Positions 47,083 to 57,850 are shown, counted from the first letter of the stretch. The stretch: DNA of 64,000 nucleotides from Fontibacillus phaseoli (GCF_003337355.1 NZ_QPJW01000017.1:1-64000), one strand, 5' to 3'. Numbers and translations: made by a program. Notes: generated from the letters alone by a model not told the origin.

Positions 47083-49155
47083 TTATGACACGGTTTTACC
47101 GCCGATCTTACTGATAATTCCCACTATTTCCATAATCAGCGCAACGCTTCCGTCACCGAGAATCGTTCCGCCTGCAATGCCGGTCACTTTGCCTATATAG
47201 GAGCCAAGCGACTTGATTACGATTTCCTGATTACCGATTAGTTCATCCACTACCAAAGCCAGACGCTTCTCCGCCGATCCAACAATGACAAGGGAAATAT
47301 TCTGCTTGGAGTGTTCCGTTACCGGCAAATGAAAGTACTCATGAATCCGGGCGACCGGAATGACCTGATTGCGAAGCAAAATGACCGATTGTCCCCGCAC
47401 CGTAACGATATCCTCCCGCGTGACTCTGACGATTTCCGAAATATTGCTCATGGGGATAATGTAAGTTTGTCCCGCTAGTTTGACAAGAAGCCCATCAATA
47501 ATGGCCAGAGTCAAAGGCAGTTTGATTTTGAATGTTGTCCCCTTGCCGATTACCGTATGAATTTCGATCAGTCCGTTCAGCTTCTCAATGTGGCTCTTGA
47601 CGATGTCCATCCCGACGCCACGGCCGGAAACGTCGCTGACGACCGCTGCCATAGAGAACCCCGGCCGGAAAATCAATTCGACCGCTTCCGGCTCCGACAA
47701 ATACGAAGCCTCCTCTTGCGTAATTACACCTTTGGCCATCGCGGAAGCTTTGACTTTCTCCGCGTGGATTCCGGCTCCATCGTCTTCCACGTAGATGACG
47801 ACCTGGTTATCTTCATGAGCAGCCCGTATGGTTAGCGTCCCTTTCGGCGATTTGCCGGCTGCCTCGCGCACCCCGGGAGCCTCGATGCCATGGTCTACCG
47901 CATTTCGAATTAAATGGATCAACGGATCGGCAATTTCTTCAATCAGCGTCCGGTCGAGCTCGGTATCCTTTCCTTCGATGACCAGCTCGATTTCTTTGCC
48001 CAAATCCCGCGACAGATCGCGAATCATCCGCGGAAACCGGTTAAAGAGCTGCTCAATCGGAAGCATCCGGGTCTTCATCACGCTCTCCTGCAAATCTCCG
48101 ATAATTCGCGATAAATGGTCGGAAATATGCCCCAGTTCCTCCACCGAGTCATCCGTAAACCGCCTTCTCTGGATACGTTCTACTTGATGAATCCGGGTTT
48201 GGTCAATGACCAGTTCACCGACCAGATTCATTAAATGCTCCAGCCGCTCGACATTAACTCGAATCGTCTGCTGCTTGGTCTTTGCAGGAGAGGAAGCATC
48301 CTCTTGCCCCGCCGTTTTAGGAGCGGATAACACCGGAGAAGGCTGAACGAGCTCGATTTCTTCCGTGGATACGGGCTCGATCCGCACCGTTTCCACATCC
48401 ATTAAATCCATGGTTAGTGCCCGCAGTTCTTCCCGGTTGCGTTGGCCCGCATGGAGGTAGGCGATCTCGGTCGGTTCCGAGCTATGCTCCTCCATATCTT
48501 CCAGCTCCGGATGGGTATATAACACTTCGCCCCACTCGGCCAGACTGGACTGAATCACAAAGGCCCGCGCGCCCTTGATCGGGCAGGAGCTTGAAATCCG
48601 AACAAAGATCCAGTTTACCTGCCGGCCCTGATCCTGGCATTCACTTACTTTGAGCCGGGTATCGAGTAAAAGAACCGGCTTTACGGAACTCGTCCGCAAA
48701 GGGGCGGATTCCATTTTGTCAGCCACCGGTTGAACCGGCGAAACAGCTTGTTCGACTCCTTGCCTCACCTCTTCCGCCCCGTTTGCAAAACTATGCAATT
48801 CCTGAACACAGGCAGAGATATCGATCCCTGTGCCGCCTCCGCCGTCCACGATGTCTAATTTCAGCAGCTTCAGGTGATCTAAGGCATGGAATAAGCGATC
48901 GATCAAGGCTCCGGTTACGGCACGTTTTCCGCTTCGGACCAGATCCAGCAACTGCTCCATCTCATGGGTCAACTGCTTCATTACATCAAAGCCCATGGCC
49001 GCCGAGGAACCTTTTAGCGTATGCGCCGCGCGGAACAAGCTCTGCACGACGCCATGGGAATTCTCTTCCCGCTCCAGCTTCAGTATTTCCTCATCCATCA
49101 ATTGCAGCTGTTCTTCAAGCTCCTCCAGAAAAACCTCTCTATATTCAGATAGCAC
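47083..49155 (-). CDS. cheA: Chemotaxis histidine kinase CheA
   Basis: 690 residues, GTG start (AAGGAGG upstream). Order: Hpt domain with phospho-His in FRAAHTLKGSSAAMGF (about 47), a CheY-binding P2-like domain (about 160-270), dimerisation helices, HATPase (LIRNAVDHGIE, YVEDDGAGI, GRGVGMDIVKS) and a C-terminal CheW-like regulatory domain. Phosphorylates the CheY, and presumably the CheB, of this operon. Confidence 0.97.
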   Translation of the reverse strand: MLSEYREVFLEELEEQLQLMDEEILKLEREENSHGVVQSLFRAAHTLKGSSAAMGFDVMKQLTHEMEQLLDLVRSGKRAVTGALIDRLFHALDHLKLLKLDIVDGGGGTGIDISACVQELHSFANGAEEVRQGVEQAVSPVQPVADKMESAPLRTSSVKPVLLLDTRLKVSECQDQGRQVNWIFVRISSSCPIKGARAFVIQSSLAEWGEVLYTHPELEDMEEHSSEPTEIAYLHAGQRNREELRALTMDLMDVETVRIEPVSTEEIELVQPSPVLSAPKTAGQEDASSPAKTKQQTIRVNVERLEHLMNLVGELVIDQTRIHQVERIQRRRFTDDSVEELGHISDHLSRIIGDLQESVMKTRMLPIEQLFNRFPRMIRDLSRDLGKEIELVIEGKDTELDRTLIEEIADPLIHLIRNAVDHGIEAPGVREAAGKSPKGTLTIRAAHEDNQVVIYVEDDGAGIHAEKVKASAMAKGVITQEEASYLSEPEAVELIFRPGFSMAAVVSDVSGRGVGMDIVKSHIEKLNGLIEIHTVIGKGTTFKIKLPLTLAIIDGLLVKLAGQTYIIPMSNISEIVRVTREDIVTVRGQSVILLRNQVIPVARIHEYFHLPVTEHSKQNISLVIVGSAEKRLALVVDELIGNQEIVIKSLGSYIGKVTGIAGGTILGDGSVALIMEIVGIISKIGGKTVS

Positions 49156-49169
49156 GACAATATGCCTCC

Positions 49170-49598
49170 TTATTCATGCAAAAGAACTTCATCCAGCCTC
49201 AAGATGCCGACCAGCCCGCTCTCTGCAAGCCCGATTCCCGTGAAAAAGCTCCCTTGTACGCCTCCAACCCGCTCCGGGGGAGGTTGAATATCGAAAAACG
49301 TCGTCACCTTGTTTACCCGGTCGACGACAATGCCGACCGCTTCTTCTTGATGATGAATGACAACGATCCGGCTGCTTTTGGTATATTCCGCTTCGTTACT
49401 GCCGAATAAACTGCGCAGACTGATTACGGGAACGATCCTTCCCCGCAGATTGATGACACCCTTAACATATTCCCTGACATTCGGGATGGCGGTAATTTCC
49501 TGGATTTTGATAATCTCATGTATATCCTGAATCCGGATCGCGTATTGCTCTTGTTCAATTCCAAATTCAACGTACTGCTCTTGACCGCTTACCTGCAT
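49170..49598 (-). CDS. cheW: Chemotaxis coupling protein CheW
   Basis: 142 residues. SH3-like double barrel: VEFGIEQEQYAIRIQDIHEI, AIPNVREYVKGVINLRGRIVPVISL and VVDRVNKV. Couples the receptors to CheA. GGAGGTGG before the ATG. Between cheA and the Cache-type receptor. Confidence 0.95.
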   Translation of the reverse strand: MQVSGQEQYVEFGIEQEQYAIRIQDIHEIIKIQEITAIPNVREYVKGVINLRGRIVPVISLRSLFGSNEAEYTKSSRIVVIHHQEEAVGIVVDRVNKVTTFFDIQPPPERVGGVQGSFFTGIGLAESGLVGILRLDEVLLHE

Positions 49599-49617
49599 GT
49601 TTCCACCTCCTGCGTAA

Positions 49618-51603
49618 TCAGACTTTAAACGCCGCTACCATGCGGTTTAATTCATCGGCAAGTTCGGCTAAAGCCCCTGCAGTCGATGCCGTTTCCTCAC
49701 TGCTTGCCGCTGTCTCTTGCGTCGCTGCCGAGATGTTCTCGATCGCGGCCACGACATCGCTCGATTGGGCTGCCTGCTCTTCGCTCGCCGCCGCTATCTC
49801 CATCACCCGGCTCGCCGATTCGCTTACCATGGCAACAATATGGTCAAAAGCTTCTCCGGATTGCTCCGTGGAGAGCACTCCTACTTCCACTGCCTTAACG
49901 GTTTCCGCCGTGTTGTTCTGCATACCTTTAATAATGCCTGTAATCTGCTTCGTCGCTGCCCCGCTCCGTTCCGCCAATTTACGAACTTCATCCGCCACGA
50001 CGGCGAAGCCTCGTCCCTGATCTCCTGCGCGGGCCGCTTCAATGGCGGCATTCAGTGCCAGCAGATTGGTCTGTTCCGCGATATCGTCAATAACCTCAAT
50101 AATCTCGCCGATCCGGATCGAGTCTTCTTCCAGCCGGAGCACCTGACGGCTTACCGAATTCATTTCCTCCATGGAACGCCCTACTACCGCTCCGCCTTCA
50201 CTGGCGACCGTCGCGGTTTTGTTCGCCAATTCCGAAGCCGAAGCCGCGCTGGCTGCTACCGAGTTGATCGCGCCGGACAATTCCTTGAACAATTCATTGA
50301 TCGTTTGGACCGCATACGCCTGGTCACCGCTGCCCGAGGCCAATTCTTGGGCTCCCGCGGAAATCTGCTGCGAGGCGGCAGCGACCTGAGAGGCATTTGC
50401 ATTAACTTGGCCAAGCATCGATTTCATGCTTTGCGTAATCTCCTGGAACCCCCGGCTTAGGACGCCGATCTCATCATGTCTGCGCAAGACCTGTTCCGGC
50501 AAATCTTTCGTAAAATCACCGCGGGCCATATATTCGCCGATATCCACCACCAGCTTAAGCGGCTTCACTATGCTGTTGGTGAGTAAGACAACTACGAGGC
50601 CTAATACTAGCAACGTGAGCAAACCGGCAATAATAATGATGGTCAAAACCCGGTCCGAATCGGCTGTGATCTCTTTCAAGGGAACCACCGTAGCTACCGA
50701 CCAAGGAGTTTCGGTTTGGCCCACCGCAATCGGTGTGTAAATAAGATAAGTCTCATTCCAAATATACGTGTATGAGGCACCCTTTCTGATGAAATCCAAG
50801 GTTTCCGTATTCGCATCCGGGAATGCCTCTTTCAAATTTTTGCCGATGATGCTCTTATCCGGATTCGTCACGACGGTACCTGTGTTCGAATAAATATGGG
50901 CGAAGCCGGTCGTATACAGCTTGAATTGGTCCATCATGTTCTGAAGATACTCCAACTCGATGTCTATTCCGATAACACCTACCACGGAGCCATTTTCTTT
51001 AATCGGAACAATAAGCGACGTCATCATGACATCCTTTCCGTTAATCGAATAATTGTAAGGATCCAGGATAACCTCTTTTCCGCTGTTTTTCGCGAGGTCA
51101 TAGAACCCGTTTTCTCCTTCAATATCCGAAGCTTGAAGCGCGCTTAGCTCTAGTCCGTTCTCTGTCCGTTTCCAATAAGGAACGGATCTTCCGAGCTCAT
51201 TTGAACCCGTGGCCCCCCGGAACTCCGCGTCCTTGCCGTCAAAAGCGTTAGGTTCCCAAATCGCCCAAGCTCCAATATAAGAAGGGTTATTCTCTACAGC
51301 TCTTCTCAGCATGGTATTCTGTGCTGTTCGATTCGCCGTTTGGGTCTGCTTCAAACTCTCCACGGATTCAGCCAAATTACGGGCTACCGCAATCGCATTC
51401 TCGAACTCCAGCTGCACAGTCGCGCCAATTTTCTCACCCGAGGTTTTCGATAAAGACATCGCAGTGGATATCGCTTCATTTCTCGTTGTTACCCCTATAA
51501 ACGTAAGCATGATTCCCAGCAGAATGACGACCGACCCCAAAATGATAACCAGCATACGGGTCCTTAATTTCATGGAAAATCGGGATTTTGTTATTTTCAC
51601 CAT
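49618..51603 (-). CDS. Methyl-accepting chemotaxis protein with dCache sensor
   Basis: About 661 residues. Two membrane helices (about 18-42 and 295-320) flank an extracellular double-Cache domain of about 250 residues ([33 protein letters not shown]), the type that binds amino acids or other small ligands. HAMP, then a signalling hairpin with [28 protein letters not shown] 51603 follows AGGTGG. Its ligand is not deducible. Confidence 0.93.
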   Translation of the reverse strand: MVKITKSRFSMKLRTRMLVIILGSVVILLGIMLTFIGVTTRNEAISTAMSLSKTSGEKIGATVQLEFENAIAVARNLAESVESLKQTQTANRTAQNTMLRRAVENNPSYIGAWAIWEPNAFDGKDAEFRGATGSNELGRSVPYWKRTENGLELSALQASDIEGENGFYDLAKNSGKEVILDPYNYSINGKDVMMTSLIVPIKENGSVVGVIGIDIELEYLQNMMDQFKLYTTGFAHIYSNTGTVVTNPDKSIIGKNLKEAFPDANTETLDFIRKGASYTYIWNETYLIYTPIAVGQTETPWSVATVVPLKEITADSDRVLTIIIIAGLLTLLVLGLVVVLLTNSIVKPLKLVVDIGEYMARGDFTKDLPEQVLRRHDEIGVLSRGFQEITQSMKSMLGQVNANASQVAAASQQISAGAQELASGSGDQAYAVQTINELFKELSGAINSVAASAASASELANKTATVASEGGAVVGRSMEEMNSVSRQVLRLEEDSIRIGEIIEVIDDIAEQTNLLALNAAIEAARAGDQGRGFAVVADEVRKLAERSGAATKQITGIIKGMQNNTAETVKAVEVGVLSTEQSGEAFDHIVAMVSESASRVMEIAAASEEQAAQSSDVVAAIENISAATQETAASSEETASTAGALAELADELNRMVAAFKV

Positions 51604-51616
51604 CGTCGCCACCTAA

Positions 51617-53212
51617 CTATGAATTCACTTTAAACACCGATACGGTATGGTTCAATTCTTCCGCCAGACCTGCAAGAGATTGCGCCGCCGAAGCCGTTTC
51701 TTCGCAACTGACCGCCGATTCCTCCGTCACCGCCGAAATATTCTCGACCGCCGCCATCACTTCCGCAGATTGAGCAGCCTGCTGCTGACTTGCTGCTGCA
51801 ATCTCCGTTACTTTGCCTGCGGACTCGTTAATTTTTGTAATGATGTGTTCAAAAGCTTCCCCTGTCTGCTTGGTGAGGGTCACTCCGTCGCGAGTGGCCT
51901 TGACGCTTTGGCGCGTATTTTCCTGCATTCCTTTAATAATATCGGTAATCTGCTTGGTAGCTTCCCCGCTTCGCTCCGCCAATTTCCGGACTTCGTCCGC
52001 TACTACGGCGAAGCCCCGGCCCTGATCTCCCGCACGTGCGGCTTCAATCGCTGCGTTCAGAGCAAGCAGGTTAGTCTGTTCGGCAATATCATCGATCACT
52101 TCAATGATTTCACCAATCAGGTTCGAATCCTCTTCCAGCTTGGCCACTTGCACATTGATCTGATTGATGCCTTCGACGGAGGAACGGACGACTTTCCCGC
52201 CCTGCTCTGCGATGTTCATCGTATCGTCCGAAATATCCGAAGCTTGTTCGGCAATCCGGGCAACCGCATGCGTTGCGGCGGACAATTCTTTAAACAGTTC
52301 GTTAATCGTTTGGGCGGCATGGGCCTGTCCTGCGCTGCCCCCGGCAATCTCTTCCGTGCTTGCGGATATTTGCTGAGCGGCAGCAGATACGCCTTCCGCG
52401 GTGGTAAGAACCCCGCCTACGATGCCGCGCAGGCTCAGAATCATATCATTCGTCGATGAGGTAAGCCGACCGATCTCATCCTTCGAGTTCACTTCCGTCG
52501 TTTCGGTTAAATCGCCCTTGGACACTTTATCAACCAGTTTAACGACACGGTGAAGCGGATTGGATATACTGCGCGAAAGAATTACGCTGAATGCGATACC
52601 GAGCAAAACCGATATGACCAGTATAATAAACGTGATATTTCGCGAATCCAGATACAACTGGTCCGCCTGATCGTTGCGTTCCTCCGCAAGCTCTACGTTC
52701 ACCGCAACCAATTGTTCGATGATTCCCATGACCGTATCTCCGCTCTTGTCGAGTTCTCCCCTCAGCAGCGCGAAAAACTCATCGGTCTTATTCTCAAAAA
52801 TCAGCGCTTTGGCCTCGTCCAAATCCTGCTTAAAGGCGTCCCACGCCGGGTTGAGGGTTGCCAGGAGTTCCTCTTCCCTGCTGGTCAACTCGGTAGATTG
52901 ATATCGCTTGATATTGCCCTCCACTTCATCGATGAAGCTATCGATTTTCTGATTGTAGTCATCCCTGACCGCCTTGCTTTCATCCATGATTTCCATATCG
53001 CGGATATTCACTCGAATTCTCTGATACAGCCCCGAGGCGGCAGATATATCCCGAATCGTCACCAGATTGTTGTCATACATGTCGGACATGCTGTCGCTCA
53101 GTTTATCAATGCTGTTCAATCCAAAGTACCCTATGAACACCAATAAAGCGGCCATAAGAAAAAAACCAAAGTATAACTTTACCGATATTTTCAAGTTCCG
53201 AAACCATCCCAT
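51617..53212 (-). CDS. Methyl-accepting chemotaxis protein with four-helix-bundle sensor
   Basis: 531 residues. Membrane helices about 12-31 and 190-210 flank a 4HB-type all-helical sensor of about 155 residues ([32 protein letters not shown]). HAMP ([19 protein letters not shown]) and a signalling hairpin nearly identical to that of the neighbouring receptor. Its start lies 3 bp after the stop of the 38-codon ORF, so the two are translationally linked. Confidence 0.93.
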   Translation of the reverse strand: MGWFRNLKISVKLYFGFFLMAALLVFIGYFGLNSIDKLSDSMSDMYDNNLVTIRDISAASGLYQRIRVNIRDMEIMDESKAVRDDYNQKIDSFIDEVEGNIKRYQSTELTSREEELLATLNPAWDAFKQDLDEAKALIFENKTDEFFALLRGELDKSGDTVMGIIEQLVAVNVELAEERNDQADQLYLDSRNITFIILVISVLLGIAFSVILSRSISNPLHRVVKLVDKVSKGDLTETTEVNSKDEIGRLTSSTNDMILSLRGIVGGVLTTAEGVSAAAQQISASTEEIAGGSAGQAHAAQTINELFKELSAATHAVARIAEQASDISDDTMNIAEQGGKVVRSSVEGINQINVQVAKLEEDSNLIGEIIEVIDDIAEQTNLLALNAAIEAARAGDQGRGFAVVADEVRKLAERSGEATKQITDIIKGMQENTRQSVKATRDGVTLTKQTGEAFEHIITKINESAGKVTEIAAASQQQAAQSAEVMAAVENISAVTEESAVSCEETASAAQSLAGLAEELNHTVSVFKVNS

Positions 53213-53214
53213 CG

Positions 53215-53331
53215 TTATCCCTCGCTATCTCTGTCATTAATTTGTTCCAATTCTGCTTCAAGATGTTCCAAAATCCGCTCTAAATCTTCCCCTGATAAAC
53301 GATCGCCATGATGAACCCTGATGAACTTCAT
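53215..53331 (-). CDS. 38-residue ORF in the chemosensory operon
   Basis: Starts [20 protein letters not shown] and continues as a charged amphipathic helix ([18 protein letters not shown]). AAGGTGG lies eight bases before the ATG. It fills the gap between cheY (22 bp) and the first receptor (2 bp). I recognise no family. The heptad-like Leu/Ile spacing ([15 protein letters not shown]) suggests a short coiled coil. Probably translated, given spacing and codon-packed position; function unknown. Confidence 0.62.
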   Translation of the reverse strand: MKFIRVHHGDRLSGEDLERILEHLEAELEQINDRDSEG

Positions 53332-53353
53332 TTCTCTTACCACCTTCATTTTT

Positions 53354-53716
53354 CTAAGCCCCTATTGCTTTTCGTATGGATTCCAGAACCCGCTCCTCTT
53401 GAAACGGTTTGACGATAAAGTCCCTGGCTCCGGCTTGCAAGGATTCCACAACCATCGTCTGCTGTCCCATAGCCGAACACATAATAATTTTCGCTTCCGG
53501 ATCAATTAGCTTGATCTGCCTGACTGCCTCTACCCCTTCCATTACCGGCATCGTGATGTCCATGGTCACCAGATCGGGCGACAGGGCACGATACTTTTCT
53601 ACCGCGTCCTGCCCATTCTCGGCTTCACCCACAATCTCATATCCGTTTTTGCTCAAAATGGTTTTTAACATTAAACGCATGAAAGCCGCGTCATCAACAA
53701 CCAGAATTTTAGTCAT
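53354..53716 (-). CDS. cheY: Chemotaxis response regulator CheY
   Basis: 120 residues. Stand-alone receiver: VVDDAAFMR, phospho-Asp in LVTMDITMPVMEG, MCSAMGQQ (Ser at the conserved Thr position, as in B. subtilis CheY) and FIVKPF. TAGGAGG before the ATG. Output of the local CheA, dephosphorylated probably by the adjacent CheX. Confidence 0.93.
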   Translation of the reverse strand: MTKILVVDDAAFMRLMLKTILSKNGYEIVGEAENGQDAVEKYRALSPDLVTMDITMPVMEGVEAVRQIKLIDPEAKIIMCSAMGQQTMVVESLQAGARDFIVKPFQEERVLESIRKAIGA

Positions 53717-53727
53717 AATGAATCCTC

Positions 53728-54180
53728 CTAAGCTTGTAACAATAAAATGGTGTTCACCGGGCCGATGGCTTCCAAATGAACCGTAACCCGAATACCGCGA
53801 CTAAACCCGTACATCTGAAGCTTTCCTACCATCACTGTCGGCGGAGTAATATCGATATGTCTTCCGCGGTTCGACAAAAGCGTGGACGTATTCCCGGCAA
53901 TCATATTCGCCATCTCCCCGACGAAACTGTGGAGCATTTCTCCTTCCAGCGGCATGCCGTACATACTCTGGCTCAGATTAGAGAATATCCGGCCCTCTCC
54001 TTCTATAATCAGGCGTCCTTCCATGTCTCCAACAATGCCTACCAGCACGCCGATGTCACTTTGTATCAAAGTTTGCTCGAATAAATGGGGAGCTTCGACT
54101 TGCATAGGACGACTAAACACATGCTTTATCGATTCTATGGCGCTGTTCAGTAAATCTGTTGCCCCGTCATACTTTTGCAC
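53728..54180 (-). CDS. cheX: CheY-P phosphatase CheX
   Basis: 150 residues, GTG start. Phosphatase fold with the active-site E-x-x-N motif in VGEMANMIAGN (about 95-105), followed by PPTVMVG. One motif only, unlike CheC, which has two. First gene of the chemosensory operon, 11 bp before cheY. The operon lacks cheC, cheD and cheV. Confidence 0.88.
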   Translation of the reverse strand: MQKYDGATDLLNSAIESIKHVFSRPMQVEAPHLFEQTLIQSDIGVLVGIVGDMEGRLIIEGEGRIFSNLSQSMYGMPLEGEMLHSFVGEMANMIAGNTSTLLSNRGRHIDITPPTVMVGKLQMYGFSRGIRVTVHLEAIGPVNTILLLQA

Positions 54181-54334
54181 TAAACCAAATCCTTCCTTGT
54201 GTGATTAATGTCCTATTTTTTTAGTACCATCATCATATATGCACGGAGAAGTACGGTAACCGAAAAAGTATTGCGGGAGCCCGCAAAAATTTTGCGGAAT
54301 TATGTAGATTATTGTAGTTTGATGTCGAAAAACA

Positions 54335-54366
54335 GCAAAAAGAACACCTTTCGGCGTTCTTTATGG
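54335..54366 (-). terminator. Terminator of the multi-PAS kinase/regulator pair
   Basis: AAAGAAC (54339-54345) pairs with GTTCTTT (54356-54362) around a CC/GG inner pair. The leftward tail is TTGCTGTTTTTCG. It separates this pair from cheX. Confidence 0.72.
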
Positions 54367-54408
54367 AAACGTCTATGCTATTGACTCACGGGTCTTTAGA
54401 CCTAAGTT

Positions 54409-55077
54409 TTAACTCGAGGGCTTTGAGAAGTCCGAGTCGGACAACAAGCCTAGCGTCTTCGCCTTCATGGCGGCTTCAATCCGGGATTTAACCCCTAACT
54501 TATGAAACAAACTGGTCAGGCTATATTCCAAGGACCGTTGGCTTACCAGTATATTTTCGGCGATCGCTTTATTGCTTTTCCCCCTGGCGATTTGTTTCAA
54601 AATATCATATTCCTTATGGGTAATGACGCCCGTGTCCTGGCCGCCTGTCTTTTCCGTCTCCTGCCCGGATGCTCTCCTCAATTGTCGGACCAGGGACAGA
54701 GGCAGCACCGCTTCCCCACGGAGAGCGCAGCGTACGGCAGTCACAAGCTGTTCCTTATCCGCCGTTTTTAGCACAAAACCCGATATTCCCGCCTCCATCA
54801 TGAGGTTGAAATGGTTCGTAAATTCAAATCCGGTGTAGATCAAGATCACCGCCTCCGGTACTATGGTAATAATTTGCTTGGCCAGGTCAATTCCGTTCAT
54901 CTTCGGCATATGAAGATCGAGCAGCATTAGATCGTAATGATTATGCCGGACCAGTTCCATCGCCTTTTCTACGGTTTCCGCGATCGCCACAACGATATCC
55001 CCTTCTTGTTCCAGCAGTACTTTAGTGCCTGCCATGACCGAAGGATGATCATCCACGAGCAAAATATGGATCATCAC
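54409..55077 (-). CDS. NarL/FixJ-type response regulator
   Basis: 222 residues. Receiver (LLVDDHPSVMAGTK, phospho-Asp in LMLLDLHMPKMNG, LKTADKEQ) and a LuxR-type helix-turn-helix (YDILKQIARGKSNKAIAENILVSQRSLEYSLTSLF, about 155-190). Start GTG 55077 or ATG 55074. Downstream partner of the multi-PAS kinase. Target genes unknown. Confidence 0.93.
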   Translation of the reverse strand: MMIHILLVDDHPSVMAGTKVLLEQEGDIVVAIAETVEKAMELVRHNHYDLMLLDLHMPKMNGIDLAKQIITIVPEAVILIYTGFEFTNHFNLMMEAGISGFVLKTADKEQLVTAVRCALRGEAVLPLSLVRQLRRASGQETEKTGGQDTGVITHKEYDILKQIARGKSNKAIAENILVSQRSLEYSLTSLFHKLGVKSRIEAAMKAKTLGLLSDSDFSKPSS

Positions 55078-55105
55078 TGTACCCCCCTTGTTCCTGTCTT
55101 ATTCG

Positions 55106-57850
55106 TTACCGGGCCGGAATGGAAATGGTGATGGATAGCCCCTCTTCCGAAGATGAGCTGAACTCAATATGTCCATCCATGCTGCGGACCCGCTCTTTCA
55201 TCCCGTAAATCCCCATGCTGTTAAAGGTATGAGTTGTCTCCCCGACATCCATTCCGACTCCGTTGTCCTCATAATGCAAATAGATGTGGTCGCCACCAGA
55301 ATATAATTTTATCGTTACCAGTGAGGCGTCGGAGTGTTTGGTCGCGTTGGCCAGCATTTCTTGAACGATCCGATATAACCCGATAATGATGTCATCGTGG
55401 ATCACGAGCCCAAGATTGGAGTAATCGAATTGGATTGCGTAATTCGTTCGCAGTTGCGCAAATTCAAACAAGGTTTCCAGGGAGCGTTCCAGCCCCTCCT
55501 CCTTCAATAGCGGAGGTCTTAATTCATTACACGTAATTCTTATCTGGTAAATGACGTCAAGCAGCCCTTGCTCGATTTCAGACAGTTGACACCGGTACTG
55601 GGACGGAAGCTCCGGATCCGCCGTGATCTGGTTCAATTTGCGGTACCAGACGATCTGCTCCTGGAGCGCCGCATCATGAAGATCCTGCGATAAACGTTTC
55701 CGTTCATTTTCGGATAGATGAAATATAAACCTCAACAGCCATTGCGGCATTATTCTTCCGGATGCCAACATGTCTATATCCCGCTTTAAATCCTCAATAA
55801 CCCGGAAATTATCATATAAAACGCTGACGTAGCGCGAGAGCGTCTCAAGCCAAACCTTTTGAGCCTGAACCAGCAGCAACGGCGAACTCTCCCCCACGCA
55901 AAGAATCCGGCTTTCCCCGTTGACTTCCCCGATTTTGACATAGTGTCCATCCAGCGTATCGATCAACCGGCATATAGGAAGCCTGTCGGCTCCATGTTCC
56001 CGGATACTTAGCAGCACATCATCCGGGATGTCCTTCCCGCCGTGTGTCACAACGGTCAGCCCATCCGGGCCCGCCTTCATCAGGCTGATTTTGCCTGTCC
56101 CAAGTACCTGACGCACTTCCCTCACCAGCCGGCTGTTTAATTCATCCACCTTAACCACGCCGAATAGATCCGATGAAAATTGATCCAGGCTGATTTGGAG
56201 CCGGAAATACCTGTCTTCGCTTTGCCGGATCAGTTGCTCGGCATTCCACCGCTCTTTCTCCGCTTTCTTGCGTGAAGTGATATCCCAGGCCAAAGTCATC
56301 GCCGCTCCCTGACCCAGATGAGGGAGCGGCGTGGTAATCGCCTCGACTTCAATCACGTTGCCGTTCAGGCAAACGACCTTGTGCTGAGTCATCGGGGTGC
56401 TCCCAAACTCAGGGTCCAGCTCCGTTTCGCAGGTCATGACCTCCTCGTAGATCTCCTGGCCCAGTATGTCCCAATATGCGAGCCCAATGATCTCGCTCTT
56501 ATCCTTCGCCCCATATAACGCAACGCTTGCGGGATTAGCGTACGTGAATTTCTTATCTCGATGAAGAAGAATCGCGATCGGAGACAGCTCGACCAGTTGG
56601 CGGTTGAATTCCTCACTGGCCAGCAACGCGCGTTCCGCCTGCTTCCGGGAGGTAATATCCTCGAAGACGATTTCAACCGTCGAGTTCGTATTGTCGAAAA
56701 TTCCGATAACCACGGCATCAAATTTCTCTCCGTTTACCCGCACTAGAGCCATCTCCTTAGGCGGAAGAGAGCCTGCCTCCATCAAATCCGCGAATAGCGC
56801 TCTGCACCATTCCACATCTTCTTCGATTACCCAGTCCCAAGGCGTCGTCCCGATGATATCCGCAAGATCCCTTGCCCCAAGAATCCGCATACCTGCCGGA
56901 TTTACATAGACAATCATTCCTTTATGACATAGCGCGATCGCAACCGGGGACAGCTCCACGAGCCTCCGGTACCGTTCCATGGTTTCTTTCAGGGCCACTT
57001 CTATCTTTTTGCGTTCCGTAATATCGTAAAAAACGTGTACCGTCGTCTCCATATGCGCATCGTAAATGCCGATGACCTCCGCGTTCACCACTTGCCCGTG
57101 CCGACCGATTACCTCGTACTCCAGGGCCGCCCCAAACTCGTTCTCCGCGATAAAAGAGACCCTGTTCCGTGCCTTGTTCCATTCATGCGGCGGCAGAATC
57201 CGGTATATTTCCTGCCCAACGATCTCCTCCAGCGTATCGACGCCCATTAACCGCAGACCTGCCGGATTTACATAAACGAATCGTTCGTCTTTCTGTACGA
57301 TCATCGGATGCGGCGAGATCTCGATCAATCTGGAGAAGCGCTCCTCGCTTTCCTGCAATTCTTGCTCCGCTTTCCTCTTGCCGGTAATATCCAGCACCAT
57401 CCCGTCGAGCCGGGCCAGATTACCGGATTCATCGAGGGTAGGGATAATCCGGACCTCTACCCAGCGGATCTCCCGATTGACGTGAATAATCCGGTATTCG
57501 CTGGTATCCGCCTCCCCTCGACGCAGACCTGCGGCTACGGTACGGAAATGATGGATGTCGTCCGGATGAACAATGTTTTCCCAAGCCATTTTACTATTAA
57601 AATTATCCGGGCTATATCCCGTAATCGTTATGAATGCTCTCGACGTAAACACGACGCTACGCGATTGATCATTATAAGACCAGGTGCCTACGTCAATATT
57701 ATGAAGCATATTTTCAAGCAGGCTGATCCGTTGATCCGCCTCATCCAGCGCCTTGCGGTATTGACCGATGCGCTTTCGAAACCATGCAATCACCGTATAC
57801 AACGCGAGTAGAAAAATAAGAATAAGAAATCCAAAGATAAAATTGTTCAA
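55106..57850 (-). CDS. Multi-PAS sensor histidine kinase (HisKA_3 type)
   Basis: About 914 residues from TTG 57850 (GGGGAGG five bases upstream). One N-terminal membrane helix (residues 2-25) and no extracellular domain, so sensing is cytosolic. Four PAS domains follow, the last three each introduced by a similar linker (ESEERFSRLIEISPHPM; ETMERYRRLVELSPVAI; ASEEFNRQLVELSPIAI). Then a GAF-like stretch, HisKA_3 with LSQDLHDAALQEQI (phospho-His) and HATPase (MLANATKHSDAS, YEDNGVGMD). Pairs with the NarL-type regulator. Confidence 0.92.
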   Translation of the reverse strand: MNNFIFGFLILIFLLALYTVIAWFRKRIGQYRKALDEADQRISLLENMLHNIDVGTWSYNDQSRSVVFTSRAFITITGYSPDNFNSKMAWENIVHPDDIHHFRTVAAGLRRGEADTSEYRIIHVNREIRWVEVRIIPTLDESGNLARLDGMVLDITGKRKAEQELQESEERFSRLIEISPHPMIVQKDERFVYVNPAGLRLMGVDTLEEIVGQEIYRILPPHEWNKARNRVSFIAENEFGAALEYEVIGRHGQVVNAEVIGIYDAHMETTVHVFYDITERKKIEVALKETMERYRRLVELSPVAIALCHKGMIVYVNPAGMRILGARDLADIIGTTPWDWVIEEDVEWCRALFADLMEAGSLPPKEMALVRVNGEKFDAVVIGIFDNTNSTVEIVFEDITSRKQAERALLASEEFNRQLVELSPIAILLHRDKKFTYANPASVALYGAKDKSEIIGLAYWDILGQEIYEEVMTCETELDPEFGSTPMTQHKVVCLNGNVIEVEAITTPLPHLGQGAAMTLAWDITSRKKAEKERWNAEQLIRQSEDRYFRLQISLDQFSSDLFGVVKVDELNSRLVREVRQVLGTGKISLMKAGPDGLTVVTHGGKDIPDDVLLSIREHGADRLPICRLIDTLDGHYVKIGEVNGESRILCVGESSPLLLVQAQKVWLETLSRYVSVLYDNFRVIEDLKRDIDMLASGRIMPQWLLRFIFHLSENERKRLSQDLHDAALQEQIVWYRKLNQITADPELPSQYRCQLSEIEQGLLDVIYQIRITCNELRPPLLKEEGLERSLETLFEFAQLRTNYAIQFDYSNLGLVIHDDIIIGLYRIVQEMLANATKHSDASLVTIKLYSGGDHIYLHYEDNGVGMDVGETTHTFNSMGIYGMKERVRSMDGHIEFSSSSEEGLSITISIPAR

